From positions 124,001-188,000 of the forward strand of contig JASGJI010000011.1 of NCBI GenBank assembly GCA_049840815.1: DNA of 64,000 bases. The letters run 5' to 3'. A program made the translations under genes and the position numbers. The stretch is from JASGDN01 sp049840815. GTDB lineage: Bacteria; Chloroflexota; Chloroflexia; Thermomicrobiales; UBA6265. Under the pieces are notes generated by a model that made no database searches, was not told the origin of the DNA, and worked only from the letters and a program-made list of their open reading frames with translations. Positions 26,355 through 34,800 of this stretch are shown here, piece by piece (the stretch's first letter is position 1; each line of letters opens with the position of its first letter).

Positions 26355-27530
26355 CTACTTCCTGAGGTCGGCGACCAGCGCTTCCATCCGGTCGAGCGCC
26401 TTGTTCAGGTTCGTCTCGGAATTCGCCGTCGAGAGGCGGACATACCCCTCGCCGGCCGCACCGAACGAGGTGCCGGCAATCGCCGCGACGCCGTAATCCT
26501 GAAGGTAGGAATCCGCGAACTCCCGGCTGGTCAGGCCGGTGCCGGTGATGTTCGGGAAGGCGTAGAACGCGCCAGCCGGCATCACACAGGAGACGCCGTC
26601 GATCTGGTTCAGCCGGCCGACGACGAGATCGCGCCGCTTGCGGAATGCCTCGCGGAACTCCGCGACCTTGTCCTGCGGCCCGGTCAACGCCTCAAGCCCG
26701 GCGCGCTGCACCGCGACGGAGGTGCAGGAGACACTGTTCACCGCTAGCTTCGCGATCAGCGGCGCAAGGTCCTTCGGGAAGAGTCCGTAGCCCAACCGCC
26801 AGCCGGTCATCGCGTAGGTCTTGGAGAAGCCGTCGAGAATCACCGTGCGCTCCGCCATGCCCGGCAGCGAGGCAATGGAGACGTGCTCACCGTCGTACAG
26901 CAGTTCGGCGTAGATCTCATCGGACATCACGGTGATGTCGTTCTCGATCGCGATCTGCGCGATCGCCTCGATATCCTCGCGCGTCAGAACGCCGCCGGTC
27001 GGATTCGCCGGGCTGTTGATGATGAGCAGCTTCGTCTTCTCGGTGACGAGGCCCCTCAGCTCCTCGACATCAAGCCGGAACTGGTTCTCCTCGCGCAGTT
27101 TGATCGGCACGGGCGTCGCGCCGGAGAAGTTGATCATCGACTCATAGATCGGGAAGCCGGGGTCGGGGTAGATCGCCTCGTCGCCTTCCTCCAGCAGCGC
27201 CAGCATCAGGAAGAACATGATCGGCTTGCCACCCGGCGTCACCACCACCTGATCCGGGGTGAACGCCGTCTTCCGGTGGCCATTGATGTAGGCGGTGATC
27301 GCCTCCCGCAGTTGGGGGTCGCCGTTGGCCGGGCCATAGTGGGTCCAGCCGGACGCAAGCGCCTCCTGTCCGGCGCGGATGATGTTCTCCGGTGTGTCGA
27401 AGTCGGGCTCACCCACCTCGACGTGGATCACATCGCGCCCCTGCGCCTCCAGCGCACGGGCTCGAACCAGCACCTCAAAGGCCGTTTCCGTTCCCAAACG
27501 CCCCATCCGCGAAGCGAGTCGTACCGTCAT
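26355..27530 (-). CDS. Class I/II PLP-dependent aminotransferase
   Basis: 391 residues of the aspartate aminotransferase fold-type I group. Visible are HVEVGEPDFDTPENI, the nucleotide-like loop VVVTPGGKPIMFF, YPDPGFPIYESM, the Asn in INSPANPTGG, the Asp-Tyr pair in MSDEIYAELLYD, the PLP lysine in LDGFSKTYAMTGWRLGYG (about 234), and the distal Arg in YVRLSTANS. ATG with GGGAGAGG six bases upstream. The substrate (aspartate, aromatic or branched) cannot be fixed. It diverges from the GntR gene; the operator pair at 27723-27750 lies about 190 bp upstream of this start. Confidence 0.92.
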   Translation of the reverse strand: MTVRLASRMGRLGTETAFEVLVRARALEAQGRDVIHVEVGEPDFDTPENIIRAGQEALASGWTHYGPANGDPQLREAITAYINGHRKTAFTPDQVVVTPGGKPIMFFLMLALLEEGDEAIYPDPGFPIYESMINFSGATPVPIKLREENQFRLDVEELRGLVTEKTKLLIINSPANPTGGVLTREDIEAIAQIAIENDITVMSDEIYAELLYDGEHVSIASLPGMAERTVILDGFSKTYAMTGWRLGYGLFPKDLAPLIAKLAVNSVSCTSVAVQRAGLEALTGPQDKVAEFREAFRKRRDLVVGRLNQIDGVSCVMPAGAFYAFPNITGTGLTSREFADSYLQDYGVAAIAGTSFGAAGEGYVRLSTANSETNLNKALDRMEALVADLRK

Positions 27531-27722
27531 GCCAATCCTCTCCCATCGCGGACCGAACGCCGCGAATACCATCCGCACTGCCGCACGCATCAACGTCCCG
27601 GCGACGCCACGCGCTCCGCTTCATGTGCCGACAGCATACCCGGCGTGCGCATCCCGTGCGAGGGGGCCGCATCGGCTGGGCACTGATGGTATAACCGGAT
27701 GCGGAAGACATTGGCTCGTTCT

Positions 27723-27750
27723 TTGTATACAGTTCCGATCTTGTATACAA
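27723..27750. promoter_or_regulatory. Tandem GntR-type operators TTGTATACA(A)
   Basis: Two copies, TTGTATACAG (27723-27732) and the perfect palindrome TTGTATACAA (27741-27750), are spaced 18 bp centre to centre on one helix face and lie about 143 bp before the GntR start. A third copy precedes the SDR gene. The form resembles operators of FCD-type GntR regulators such as UxuR/ExuR (inferred). Confidence 0.72.
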
Positions 27751-27892
27751 TCGTGCCATCATCATCGGTTGTACGCGCGTGAAATCCCTGCCGCCGCCCG
27801 CCTGGCCATCGCCCTGCGGAACGCCGGGACGGGGATCGCCCCGGCATTGCCGGAAAACCCTCTCGATCAGCCAAGAAAGTCGGGCCATTGCC

Positions 27893-28696
27893 ATGACGGA
27901 TGAGAACACGGATGCAGGGGGAGATGGGAGCCGACAGGGCGCGAGCCAGCGCCCGTCAACTGCCGGCCAGGCCATCAGTACCAGCAACGACCTGATCCAG
28001 CGCCGAAATCTCGGCTCCGATGTCTACCGGGTGCTGTGGGATCGCATCCTGGACCGTCAGCTGCATCCCGGCGAGAAGCTCTCCGACCTCCGCCTGAGTG
28101 AGGAACTCGGGGTGAGTCGCACGCCAGTCCGCGAGGCGCTGCATCGTCTGGAGAAGGACGGCGTGGTGATCGCGGAGCCGAATCGCGGCTTCTTCGTCGC
28201 CTCCTACGATCGCCGCGACATCGAGGAAATCTACGAGCTGCGGGCCGCGCTGGAGGCATTCGCGCTCCGGCACGCGGCCATCGCCGTCTCCCCCGCCGAG
28301 TTCCGGCACCAACTGGACGAGCTGGAACGGGTCGACCGCCTGCTGCACGAAGCGGAGACGGACCGCGACCGCACGGCGGCATCCGATGCCTTTCTGGAGG
28401 TGGATCGCGGGTTCCATTCGTTCCTGCTCGAGAACTCGAACAACCGGCGGCTGGTCTCCACGCTGGACGGCCTGTGGGCGCAGATCGCCGTCTTCCAGAA
28501 GGCCGGGCTCATGATCGCGGGCTGGGTGGACAAGGCGCTGGACGAGCATCGCACCATCATCAACCACCTGATCGCGGGCGATACCGATGCCGCCGCCAAG
28601 GCGCTGGAGGCCCACATCCTGAACATCCAGCGGCGCGTGCTTGCCGACTTCTCGCTCGGCGAGGAAGATACCGCTACGCATCCATCATCAAGCTGA
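27893..28696 (+). CDS. GntR family regulator, FadR/FCD subfamily
   Basis: 267 residues. Winged helix at about 38-105: SDVYRVLWDRILDRQLHPGE, LRLSEELGVSRTPVREALHR. An all-helical FCD domain follows (about 115-255) with likely metal ligands in FLEVDRGFHSFLL (Asp and His), LDEHRTIINHLI and EAHILNIQRR. FCD regulators sense sugar acids, keto acids or amino acids. Tandem TTGTATACA(A) boxes upstream suggest autoregulation and the same box before the SDR gene suggests that block is a target. A short ORF and an RbsD/FucU gene follow in the same direction. Confidence 0.92.
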   Translation: MTDENTDAGGDGSRQGASQRPSTAGQAISTSNDLIQRRNLGSDVYRVLWDRILDRQLHPGEKLSDLRLSEELGVSRTPVREALHRLEKDGVVIAEPNRGFFVASYDRRDIEEIYELRAALEAFALRHAAIAVSPAEFRHQLDELERVDRLLHEAETDRDRTAASDAFLEVDRGFHSFLLENSNNRRLVSTLDGLWAQIAVFQKAGLMIAGWVDKALDEHRTIINHLIAGDTDAAAKALEAHILNIQRRVLADFSLGEEDTATHPSSS

Positions 28697-28732
28697 TCGC
28701 AGGCGAACAGCGCCGCAGCCGAGAGGACGGGC

Positions 28733-28948
28733 ATGAGCACCAACACGACAGGACGCTGGGAATATCATCTCGAACGGGTGTCGGAGATTCCTTCGGAGGA
28801 GCACATGAACAGCCTGGGCGACGACCGCTGGGAACTGGTCACGGCTGACATGCGTCTGGGGATACTGATCTTCAAGCGCCAGGCCCCCACCCTGGCCGAG
28901 CAGATCACCATCGACCAACGGACGCGCGTGCAGGAGACGGGACGATGA
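28733..28948 (+). CDS. Small DUF4177-like protein
   Basis: 71 residues starting with ATG eight bases after GAGGACGG. The sequence WEYHLERVSE...MNSLGDDRWELVTADM...ILIFKRQ matches the pattern of DUF4177 proteins (WEY then LNxLGxxGWELV then FKR), whose role is unknown. The stop overlaps the next start (ATGA). It is placed between the GntR and RbsD/FucU genes, implying co-transcription. Confidence 0.72.
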   Translation: MSTNTTGRWEYHLERVSEIPSEEHMNSLGDDRWELVTADMRLGILIFKRQAPTLAEQITIDQRTRVQETGR

Positions 28949-29331
28949 AGAAGGGCGGCATCCTGCATCCCGGCATCAGCCACCTGCTGGCCAGCACTGG
29001 CCACACGGCGTACTTCACCGTCTGCGACCGGGGGTTCCCGGTGCCGCAGGAGCCGGAGCGCATCGACCTCGCGCTGGTGGATGGCGTTCCCACCGTGCTG
29101 GAGGTCCTGAAGGCCGTGAATGCTGAGTTCGTGATCGACCGCGTGCTGGTGGCGGAGGAAGCGCTGACCGTCAGCCCGGCATGGATCGCGGACCTGCGTT
29201 CCGTGCTTGGCGGGATCCCGTTGCAGACGGTCTCTCATCTCGAACTGAAGCGTCTCAGCCACGAGGGCCGCGCCACAATCCGCACGGGCGATACCGTGCT
29301 CTACGCGAACATCATCATCATCTCTGGCTAG
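28945..29331 (+). CDS. RbsD/FucU sugar mutarotase
   Basis: 128 residues, typical for the decameric RbsD/FucU family that interconverts anomers of ribose (pyranase) or L-fucose. Diagnostic: MKKGGILHPGISHLLASTGH with catalytic His 20, the CDRGFPVP block with Asp 28, and the terminal TVLYANIIIISG. It overlaps the DUF4177-like gene by four bases and is downstream of a GntR regulator, a typical place for a mutarotase that feeds free sugar into catabolism. Whether the sugar is ribose, fucose or rhamnose is unresolved. Confidence 0.9.
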   Translation: MKKGGILHPGISHLLASTGHTAYFTVCDRGFPVPQEPERIDLALVDGVPTVLEVLKAVNAEFVIDRVLVAEEALTVSPAWIADLRSVLGGIPLQTVSHLELKRLSHEGRATIRTGDTVLYANIIIISG

Positions 29332-29363
29332 GTCCGGCCCTCGGCTCTGGGTGTCACCAATGC

Positions 29364-29412
29364 TCGGAGATGCGGCCCTTGTGGGCGCCTTGAGCACGGC
29401 CCGCATCTCCGA
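29364..29412 (+). terminator. Stem-loop terminator, one bulge
   Basis: TCGGAGATGCGG-CC pairs with GGCCCGCATCTCCGA, 33 bases after the mutarotase stop; it also faces the convergent YjbR gene. Confidence 0.6.
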
Positions 29413-29453
29413 ACGACGACACTGAGTGACGGAGGACACCGGCCTTCCGCCCT

Positions 29454-29810
29454 CTACCGCCGGGACCGGGGTGGCCCCTTGGCGATGGCCGCTGCATGGG
29501 CATCCTCGAACAACTCCGCGAGCCGTTCGGCGTCAATTGCCTCCAGGCGCACAAGGACGGCAGGGTAGCCGTTGTAGTGGTCCTCGGTGAAGCAGATATC
29601 CGACTCTCCCGCGAGCAGGGCTTCCTTGTCATCCAGATTCGCGGTCAACACCGCGAGGATGTCTCGCCTCGGCACCTTGGCCTTCTTCGGATGCACCCGC
29701 TCGCGCCACGGCCAGGCATAACCCCGCCCGTTGACGGCAAAGGTGAGATCATCGGCGGATGTACCCGGCAACGCCATCGCGATTGCCCGCACCATGGACT
29801 CATCGACCAT
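29454..29810 (-). CDS. MmcQ/YjbR family protein
   Basis: 118 residues with the compact YjbR fold: VRAIAMALPGTSADDLTF near the N terminus, FAVNGRGYAWPWRERV, FTEDHYNGYPAVLVRLEAID, and AELFEDAHAAAIAKGPP. The family is often annotated as DNA-binding by structure but has no firm biochemical role. ATG with GGAAGGAG six bases upstream. Divergent from the peroxiredoxin gene. Confidence 0.85.
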   Translation of the reverse strand: MVDESMVRAIAMALPGTSADDLTFAVNGRGYAWPWRERVHPKKAKVPRRDILAVLTANLDDKEALLAGESDICFTEDHYNGYPAVLVRLEAIDAERLAELFEDAHAAAIAKGPPRSRR

Positions 29811-30054
29811 CCGGAACTCCTTCCTGCACTGGCGACGCGTGTCGATCCAGAACGATTCGTCGATTGTACGGAATCTCCGGCACGTGCCCCGGCACTCCCG
29901 ACTCATCCCCACGCGGAGAGGGGCGACGCCTGCGCCCCTGAACGGTGAGCGTGGCAAGATCCATGCGACACGAATACATGTCGGCGGCAAGCCGGGCGAC
30001 AGAGAACTCGCACGCCACCGCCTGATGTCTCGCACTCCATCATCGAGGACCACG

Positions 30055-30549
30055 ATGAGCCAACCCACGCACCTCACGCCACTGCCGGCCGGCACACCTG
30101 CGCCGGACTTCTCCCTGCCCAGTACCCCGGACCAGCAGGTATCCCTCTCAGAGTTTCGCGGCCAACCCGTGATCCTCGCCTTCTACCCTGCCGACTGGAG
30201 CCCCATCTGCGGCGACGAACTCTCGCTCTTCCAGCAACTCCTCCCAGAGTTTCACCGCTACGGCGCCGAACTGATCGGCATCTCCGTCGATGGCATCTGG
30301 AGCCACCTCGCCTTCGCGAAGGATCGCGGCCTCCACTTCCCGCTGTTGGCCGACTTCCACCCGAAGGGCGAGGTCGCCAAGGCCTACGGCGCGTATCTGG
30401 AGGATCAGGGCGAATGTGCCCGCGCCCTCTTCGTGATCGACGGCGAAGGCACCATCGTCTGGAGCTACGTCTCCCCGATCGGCGTCAATCCCGGCGCGGA
30501 CGGCATCCTGAACGCGCTCGACGCGCTCACCGGGAAGGCGGCCTCCTGA
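30055..30549 (+). CDS. Peroxiredoxin (AhpC/TSA family, atypical)
   Basis: 164 residues. The thioredoxin-like fold carries the peroxidatic motif YPADWSPICGDE, with Cys 52 and Ser in place of the usual Thr of PxxxTxxC. Other blocks: APDFSLPSTPDQQVSLSEFR and LIGISVDGIWSHLAFAKDRG, FPLLADF, G.ECARALFVID. The Cys in GECARA may resolve the bond, as in some BCP types. It should reduce hydroperoxides in the cytoplasm. ATG with GAGG six bases upstream. Stop and next start overlap (TGATG), coupling it to a DsbA-like protein, a sensible redox pair. Confidence 0.9.
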   Translation: MSQPTHLTPLPAGTPAPDFSLPSTPDQQVSLSEFRGQPVILAFYPADWSPICGDELSLFQQLLPEFHRYGAELIGISVDGIWSHLAFAKDRGLHFPLLADFHPKGEVAKAYGAYLEDQGECARALFVIDGEGTIVWSYVSPIGVNPGADGILNALDALTGKAAS

Positions 30550-31082
30550 TGACCTCCCACCTCACGATTCCGGTCGGCCCAGACGACCACCGCACGGGTC
30601 CGGCAGATGCCGCCGCGACTCTTGTCGAATACGGCGACTACGAGTGCCCGTATTGCGGGCAGGCCTATCCAATCGTGAACGACTTGCTGACCCAGGTGGG
30701 GGACCAGGTGCAGTTCGTCTTCCGCAACTTCCCGATCAGCACCTCCCACCCGCACGCGGAGATCGCGGCGGAGGCAGCCGAATCCGCGGCGGCTCAGGGC
30801 AAGTTCTGGGAGATGCACGATGCGCTCTACGAGCATCAGCGATCGCTCAGCCCGGAGCACATCGTCGGGTTGGCCAACCAGATCGGCCTCGACATCGAGC
30901 AGTTCGAAGACGACCTCGTGCAGCGCCGCTTCGAGGAGCGCGTGCGGAACGACTTCATGGGAGGCGTCCGCAGCGGGGTGAATGGCACGCCCTCGTTCTT
31001 CATCAACGGCACCCGCTTCGACGGCGATTGGACCGGCGACGGCCTGCACGTCGCCATCTCCCGCCTGCTCGGGGAACGCTGA
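30549..31082 (+). CDS. DsbA-like thioredoxin-fold protein
   Basis: 177 residues. CPYC at residues 33-36 (YGDYECPYCGQAYP) and the cis-Pro region GVNGTPSFFINGTRFDGDW identify the Thioredoxin_4/DsbA-like family. There is no signal peptide, so it is probably cytoplasmic, unlike classical DsbA. The start overlaps the peroxiredoxin stop, so it may serve as electron donor or partner for that enzyme. It ends before a 14-bp perfect hairpin. Confidence 0.9.
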   Translation: MTSHLTIPVGPDDHRTGPADAAATLVEYGDYECPYCGQAYPIVNDLLTQVGDQVQFVFRNFPISTSHPHAEIAAEAAESAAAQGKFWEMHDALYEHQRSLSPEHIVGLANQIGLDIEQFEDDLVQRRFEERVRNDFMGGVRSGVNGTPSFFINGTRFDGDWTGDGLHVAISRLLGER

Positions 31083-31112
31083 CACCTCCGCGCTCGCCCG
31101 GTTCGCCCAATG

Positions 31113-31146
31113 GAATGGGAGTCGCGATGCTGCGACTCCCATTCCG
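31113..31146 (+). terminator. Perfect 14-bp stem terminator
   Basis: GGAATGGGAGTCGC with its complement over GATGCT, 30 bases after the DsbA-like gene. Confidence 0.75.
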
Positions 31147-31191
31147 TCATCCTGCATCCTGCGGATGAAACCTGTTCCCATTTTCCGAGGA

Positions 31192-31201
31192 TTGTATACA
31201 A
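31192..31201. promoter_or_regulatory. GntR-type operator TTGTATACAA before the SDR gene
   Basis: A perfect 10-bp palindrome (extended ATTGTATACAAT) identical to the box upstream of the GntR gene, 115 bp upstream of the GTG start of the SDR gene. It marks the catabolic block 31317-39311 as a likely target of the nearby GntR regulator. Confidence 0.72.
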
Positions 31202-31316
31202 TACCCTTACCAGTGAACCGTGTCCGATCCCGCAGACGAGTCCCGTTTGACCAGACCGGACCGTGTCAGGTCGTGCGTCCGCATGGGCGCATTCATTGCG
31301 AAGGGATGATCCGGAC

Positions 31317-32093
31317 GTGTTCAGACTCGATGGAAAGACCGCACTCATCACCGGCGCTGGTTCCGGCATTGGCCGCCAGATCGCCCTGCTCTACGGCAAG
31401 CAGGGCGCGACCGTCGCCATCGGCGACCTCAACGACGAAGCCGGGCAGGCCGTCGCCGACGAGATCATCGCCGCCGGAGGGCAAGCCTTCGCGCTGCACC
31501 TCGATGTCACGAGCCTCGATTCCGTCAACGCCGCCGTCGCCTCCATCGTGGAGCGGGCCGGTAAGCTCGATATCCTCGTGAACAACGCGGGCATCGGCAT
31601 GGTCGGCTCCCTGACCGAGACCGACCCCGCCGGCTTCGACAAGCTGATCGCCGTCAACGTCAACGGCGTCTTCTATTGCTCGCAGGCGGCGGTGAAGCAG
31701 TTCATCGCGCAGGACCCGCAGGGCGGCGTCATCGTCAATCTCGCGTCCGTGGCCGGCCAGGTCGCCGTGCCGCGCCGCTTCGCCTATGGCACCACCAAGG
31801 GCGCCGTCATCTCCATGACGCAGTCGGTCGCGATGGACTATGTGGATCGCGGCGTGCGCTGCAACTGCATCTGTCCCGGCACGGTGGAGACGCCGTTCGT
31901 CGATGCCTACCTCGCCCGCTACCACGCCGGGGAGGAAGACGAGACGCGCAAGCAGCTCCATGCCCGCCAGCCGATCGGCCGCATGGGCCGCCCGGAGGAG
32001 ATCGCGCCACTCGCGCTCTACCTCGCCTCCGATGAGGCCGCCTACGTCACCGGCTCGCAGATGGTGATCGATGGCGGCTGGACCGCACGATAG
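31317..32093 (+). CDS. SDR family sugar-acid/polyol dehydrogenase
   Basis: 258 residues, classical short-chain dehydrogenase: cofactor loop TGAGSGIGR (11-19), NNAG, catalytic Ser in NLASVAGQVAVPRR, and YGTTK (Tyr/Lys pair, about 155-159), ending SDEAAYVTGSQMVIDGGW. Acidic residue after strand 2 (GDLNDEAG) favours NAD. It is closest by pattern to 2-keto-3-deoxy-aldonate or L-fucose dehydrogenases, but that is an inference. GTG start about eight bases after AAGGGATGA. First gene of a seven-gene same-strand block, preceded by the TTGTATACAA box. Confidence 0.9.
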   Translation: MFRLDGKTALITGAGSGIGRQIALLYGKQGATVAIGDLNDEAGQAVADEIIAAGGQAFALHLDVTSLDSVNAAVASIVERAGKLDILVNNAGIGMVGSLTETDPAGFDKLIAVNVNGVFYCSQAAVKQFIAQDPQGGVIVNLASVAGQVAVPRRFAYGTTKGAVISMTQSVAMDYVDRGVRCNCICPGTVETPFVDAYLARYHAGEEDETRKQLHARQPIGRMGRPEEIAPLALYLASDEAAYVTGSQMVIDGGWTAR

Positions 32094-32095
32094 AC

Positions 32096-32176
32096 GAGGG
32101 GAGAGGCGAAAGGAGTGAGAAGTGAGTAACAGGTTGTCATCGCATCTCATTTCTCACTTCGCTCGCCTCTCCCCTC
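32096..32176. repeat. Purine-rich inverted repeat (GAGGGGAGAGG family)
   Basis: Left arm 32096-32126 (GAGGGGAGAGGCGA...GAAGTGAG) pairs with 32146-32176 with about four mismatches in 31. It fills the gap between the SDR stop and the UxaA ribosome binding site and may attenuate or protect the transcript. Related arms lie at 50585-50743. Confidence 0.75.
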
Positions 32177-32191
32177 ACGAAGGAAACTGAC

Positions 32192-33790
32192 ATGGCTACG
32201 CCCACTTCCAATGCACCGATGCTCGGCCACGCCACCCGCGGCAAGGTTTCGCTCTCCGATGTCGCGATTCGGCTCAATGCCGCCGACAACCTCATCATCG
32301 CCAAGCAACCGCTGATGCCGCGCACGACCATCGACCTCGGGGATGGCACCGACGTGAAGGTCCAGCAGATGATCCCGCCGGGACACAAGCTTGCCATCCA
32401 GGAGATCCCGGAAGGTGAGCCGATCCGCCGCTACGGCCAGATCATCGGCTTCGCCTCCGAGCCAATCGCGCCCGGCCAGCACATCCACACGCACAACACG
32501 GTGGTCCACCAGGGCGAACTGAAGCTCGACTATGCCTTCTGCGCGGACTACCAGCCGGTCGAGTACGTGCCAGAGGACCAGCGCCGTACCTTCATGGGGT
32601 ATCGGCGCAAGGACGGTCGCGTCGGGACACGCAATTATGTCGCCCTCCTTGCATCCGTGAACTGCTCCTCCTCGGCCGTCCGCCGCGTCGCGGACTGGTT
32701 CAAGGACAACCCGATCATGGAGCAGTACCCGAACGTGGACGGCGTGATCGCCTTCGCGACCAAGGGTGGCTGCGGCGCGCACTACGGGTCGGAATACCTT
32801 GGCCTGTTGCAGAAGACGATGTCCGGCATCGTCGATCATCCGAACGTCGGCGCCTACATCATCATGTCGCTCGGCTGCGAGACGAACCAGCCGGACGACA
32901 TGATCCACAACACCGGTCTCGATCACGACGGCGAGCAGCCGCTGGTGCTGACCATCCAGCAGGATGGCGGCTTCCTGCTCACCGTCGAGCGCGGGATCGA
33001 GGCCGTGAAGCAGCTCCTGCCGGAGGCGAACAAGGCCACCCGCGAGGAGGTTCCGGTCTCCGAACTCGTGCTCGCGCTCCAGTGCGGCGGCTCGGACGGT
33101 TGGTCCGGCGTGACCGCGAACCCGGCGCTGGGCCGCGCGGTGGACGAACTCGTCCGCCACGGCGGCACGGCGGTCCTCGGCGAGACAAGCGAGGCATACG
33201 GTGGCGAGCATCTGCTCACGCGCCGCGCGGTGACGCCGGAGGTCGGCCAGAAGATGGTCGACAAGATCCACTGGTGGGAGGACTACACCTCGATGTTCGG
33301 CGCGAGCATCGACAACAACCCTTCGCCGGGCAACAAGCTCGGCGGCCTGACGACGATCTACGAGAAGTCGCTCGGCGCGGTCGCGAAGGCCGGCACCGTG
33401 CCACTGGCCGATGTGCTCGGCTATGCCGACCGGATCGAGGAGAAGGGGCTGCTCCACATGGACACGCCCGGCTACGACCCCGTCTCCGCCACGGGGCAGG
33501 TCGCGGGCGGCTGCAACATCATCGCCTTCACGACCGGGCGCGGCTCGGCGTTCGGCTTCAAGCCGGCCCCGAGCATCAAGCTCGCGACGAACAGCGAACT
33601 CTATGCCCGGCAGGAGCCGGACATGGACATCAACTGCGGCAAGATGCTGGAAGGCACGACGCTGGACGAAATGGGTCTGGAGATCTTCGAGGAGATCATC
33701 GCCGTGGCCTCCGGGAAGGCCAGCAAGAGCGAGGCAGCAGGCGTCGGCGAGGAAGAGTTCAACCCCTGGATCATCGGCGCGACGTTGTAG
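32192..33790 (+). CDS. UxaA family altronate/galactarate-type dehydratase
   Basis: 532 residues. An N-terminal SAF domain (about 20-100; AADNLIIAKQPL...VHQGELKLD) is followed by the UxaA/GarD catalytic part: GYRRKDGRVGTRNYVALLAS (about 135-154), KGGCGAHYGSEY, MSLGCETNQ, LQCGGSDGWSGVTANPALG, ILGETSEA variant VLGETSEAYGGEHLL, DNNPSPGNKLGGLTTIYEKS, TTGRGSAFG. This family dehydrates aldonates and aldarates such as D-altronate using iron. With an adjacent SDR and FAH hydrolase, a hexonate or 6-deoxyhexonate substrate is likely, but which one is not visible. ATG with GAAGGAAA six bases upstream. Confidence 0.92.
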   Translation: MATPTSNAPMLGHATRGKVSLSDVAIRLNAADNLIIAKQPLMPRTTIDLGDGTDVKVQQMIPPGHKLAIQEIPEGEPIRRYGQIIGFASEPIAPGQHIHTHNTVVHQGELKLDYAFCADYQPVEYVPEDQRRTFMGYRRKDGRVGTRNYVALLASVNCSSSAVRRVADWFKDNPIMEQYPNVDGVIAFATKGGCGAHYGSEYLGLLQKTMSGIVDHPNVGAYIIMSLGCETNQPDDMIHNTGLDHDGEQPLVLTIQQDGGFLLTVERGIEAVKQLLPEANKATREEVPVSELVLALQCGGSDGWSGVTANPALGRAVDELVRHGGTAVLGETSEAYGGEHLLTRRAVTPEVGQKMVDKIHWWEDYTSMFGASIDNNPSPGNKLGGLTTIYEKSLGAVAKAGTVPLADVLGYADRIEEKGLLHMDTPGYDPVSATGQVAGGCNIIAFTTGRGSAFGFKPAPSIKLATNSELYARQEPDMDINCGKMLEGTTLDEMGLEIFEEIIAVASGKASKSEAAGVGEEEFNPWIIGATL

Positions 33791-33828
33791 CGACGACCGC
33801 CATCGGGCAGGACGGGTTCCGGCGCTGA

Positions 33829-33854
33829 GGCGGCACACGTCGGTGCCGCCATAC
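33829..33854 (-). repeat. REP element (GTAT foot) related to RAYT-flanking REPs
   Basis: On the minus strand GTAT is followed by GGCGGCAC-N6-GTGCCGCC. Stem and loop differ by one base from the copies at 62363-62388 and 63258-63283 beside the RAYT gene, almost 30 kb away. Confidence 0.75.
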
Positions 33855-33877
33855 GAACGACCGGGTGCTCCTGTCTC

Positions 33878-34067
33878 CATGTCATCCCGAGCAAGCGGTC
33901 CATTCGCGTGGACTGCATGGACACTGGAGCGCGTCGAGGGATCAGATCGCGCGGGAAGCGTCGTGCATGCGGCGTGATCCCTCGACGTCGCAGCATCGGG
34001 AATGCCATCACCATGCATGAGGCGCGGAGTTCACCCAGAGCGCAGCCGAAGGGCTCGGGATGACATG
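33878..34067. repeat. Inverted pair of CTCGGGATGACA-type repeats
   Basis: Two copies of a ~65-95 bp element, each running from a TGATCCCTCGAC box to a GCTCGGGATGACA box, face in opposite directions. The first 71 bases of the window hold a third copy. Confidence 0.65.
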
Positions 34068-34199
34068 CTTTCGGACGGCTTCCCGGATACCGCACGACGC
34101 CACAATGCCGGGCATCTGCGGTACGATGCCCGGCAACGCGACGACCGCGAACGAGTCTCTGTCGCAAGAAGCCTGTCATCCCAAGGATCGCCCCACCCG

Positions 34200-34790
34200 A
34201 TGACCTCTCCCGTCTCCCCTGACCCCTTCGCCACCCTCTCCGGCCCCGCCCGGCTGGACCTCTTCACCCAGCGCCTCGCGACAGCAGGCGGTCAGGCAGT
34301 CGCGATCGAGGGCGGCGTCGAGGCACTGGCGGCGGCCATCGCGGAACGAAATCCGGCGGGGAACACCGTCGTCTGGATCGCACAGGAGACCACCGAGCGT
34401 GCTCCGGATCTTCTCGCGGCGCTGATTGCGCTCGGGCTGGAGCCGCGTGTCTCCTCCGGACCCGCCGAGGTCCGCGACCAACCGCTGGGACTCACCATCG
34501 CCCGCGCGACCATCGCCGAGACGGGGTCGTCGCTGCTTGTGGAGCCGACCGTCGAAGGCCGTTCCGTCACCTTGATGACCGACACGCTGATCGTGCTCGC
34601 CGATCCGGCGATGCTGGTGCCCTCGCTGATGGAGGCGGCCCCGATCCTGCGCGAGGTCTCCGCGAACGGTGCATCCTACGCCACGTTCGTGACCGGGCCG
34701 AGCCGCACCGCCGACATCGAACGCACCCTGGCCGTCGGGGTACAAGGCCCCGGCATCTTCCACGTTCTCTTCACGTCCGATATCCGCTGA
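34200..34790 (+). CDS. lutC: Lactate utilization protein C (LUD domain)
   Basis: 196 residues of the LUD/DUF162 family. The conserved GPSRTADIERTLAVGVQGPG at about 162-181 is the signature of LutC, one of three proteins that replace L-lactate dehydrogenase in oxidising L-lactate to pyruvate. TLMTDTLIVLADP and SLLVEPT also fit. ATG nine bases after AAGGAT. Order is lutC-lutB-lutA, the reverse of Bacillus lutABC. Spacing to lutB is ten bases. Confidence 0.9.
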   Translation: MTSPVSPDPFATLSGPARLDLFTQRLATAGGQAVAIEGGVEALAAAIAERNPAGNTVVWIAQETTERAPDLLAALIALGLEPRVSSGPAEVRDQPLGLTIARATIAETGSSLLVEPTVEGRSVTLMTDTLIVLADPAMLVPSLMEAAPILREVSANGASYATFVTGPSRTADIERTLAVGVQGPGIFHVLFTSDIR

Positions 34791-34800
34791 GGAACACCGC

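Larger units (their letters stand above)
33791..34199. other. Repeat-rich gap between uxaA-like gene and lutC
   Basis: No gene is seen in these 409 bases. They hold a REP-like hairpin (33829-33854), and a nested inverted structure: CATGTCATCCCGAGC (33878-33892) pairs perfectly with 34053-34067, and GTCGAGGGATCA (33930-33941) with 33974-33985. AAGGAT before 34200 is the lutC ribosome binding site. Confidence 0.6.
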
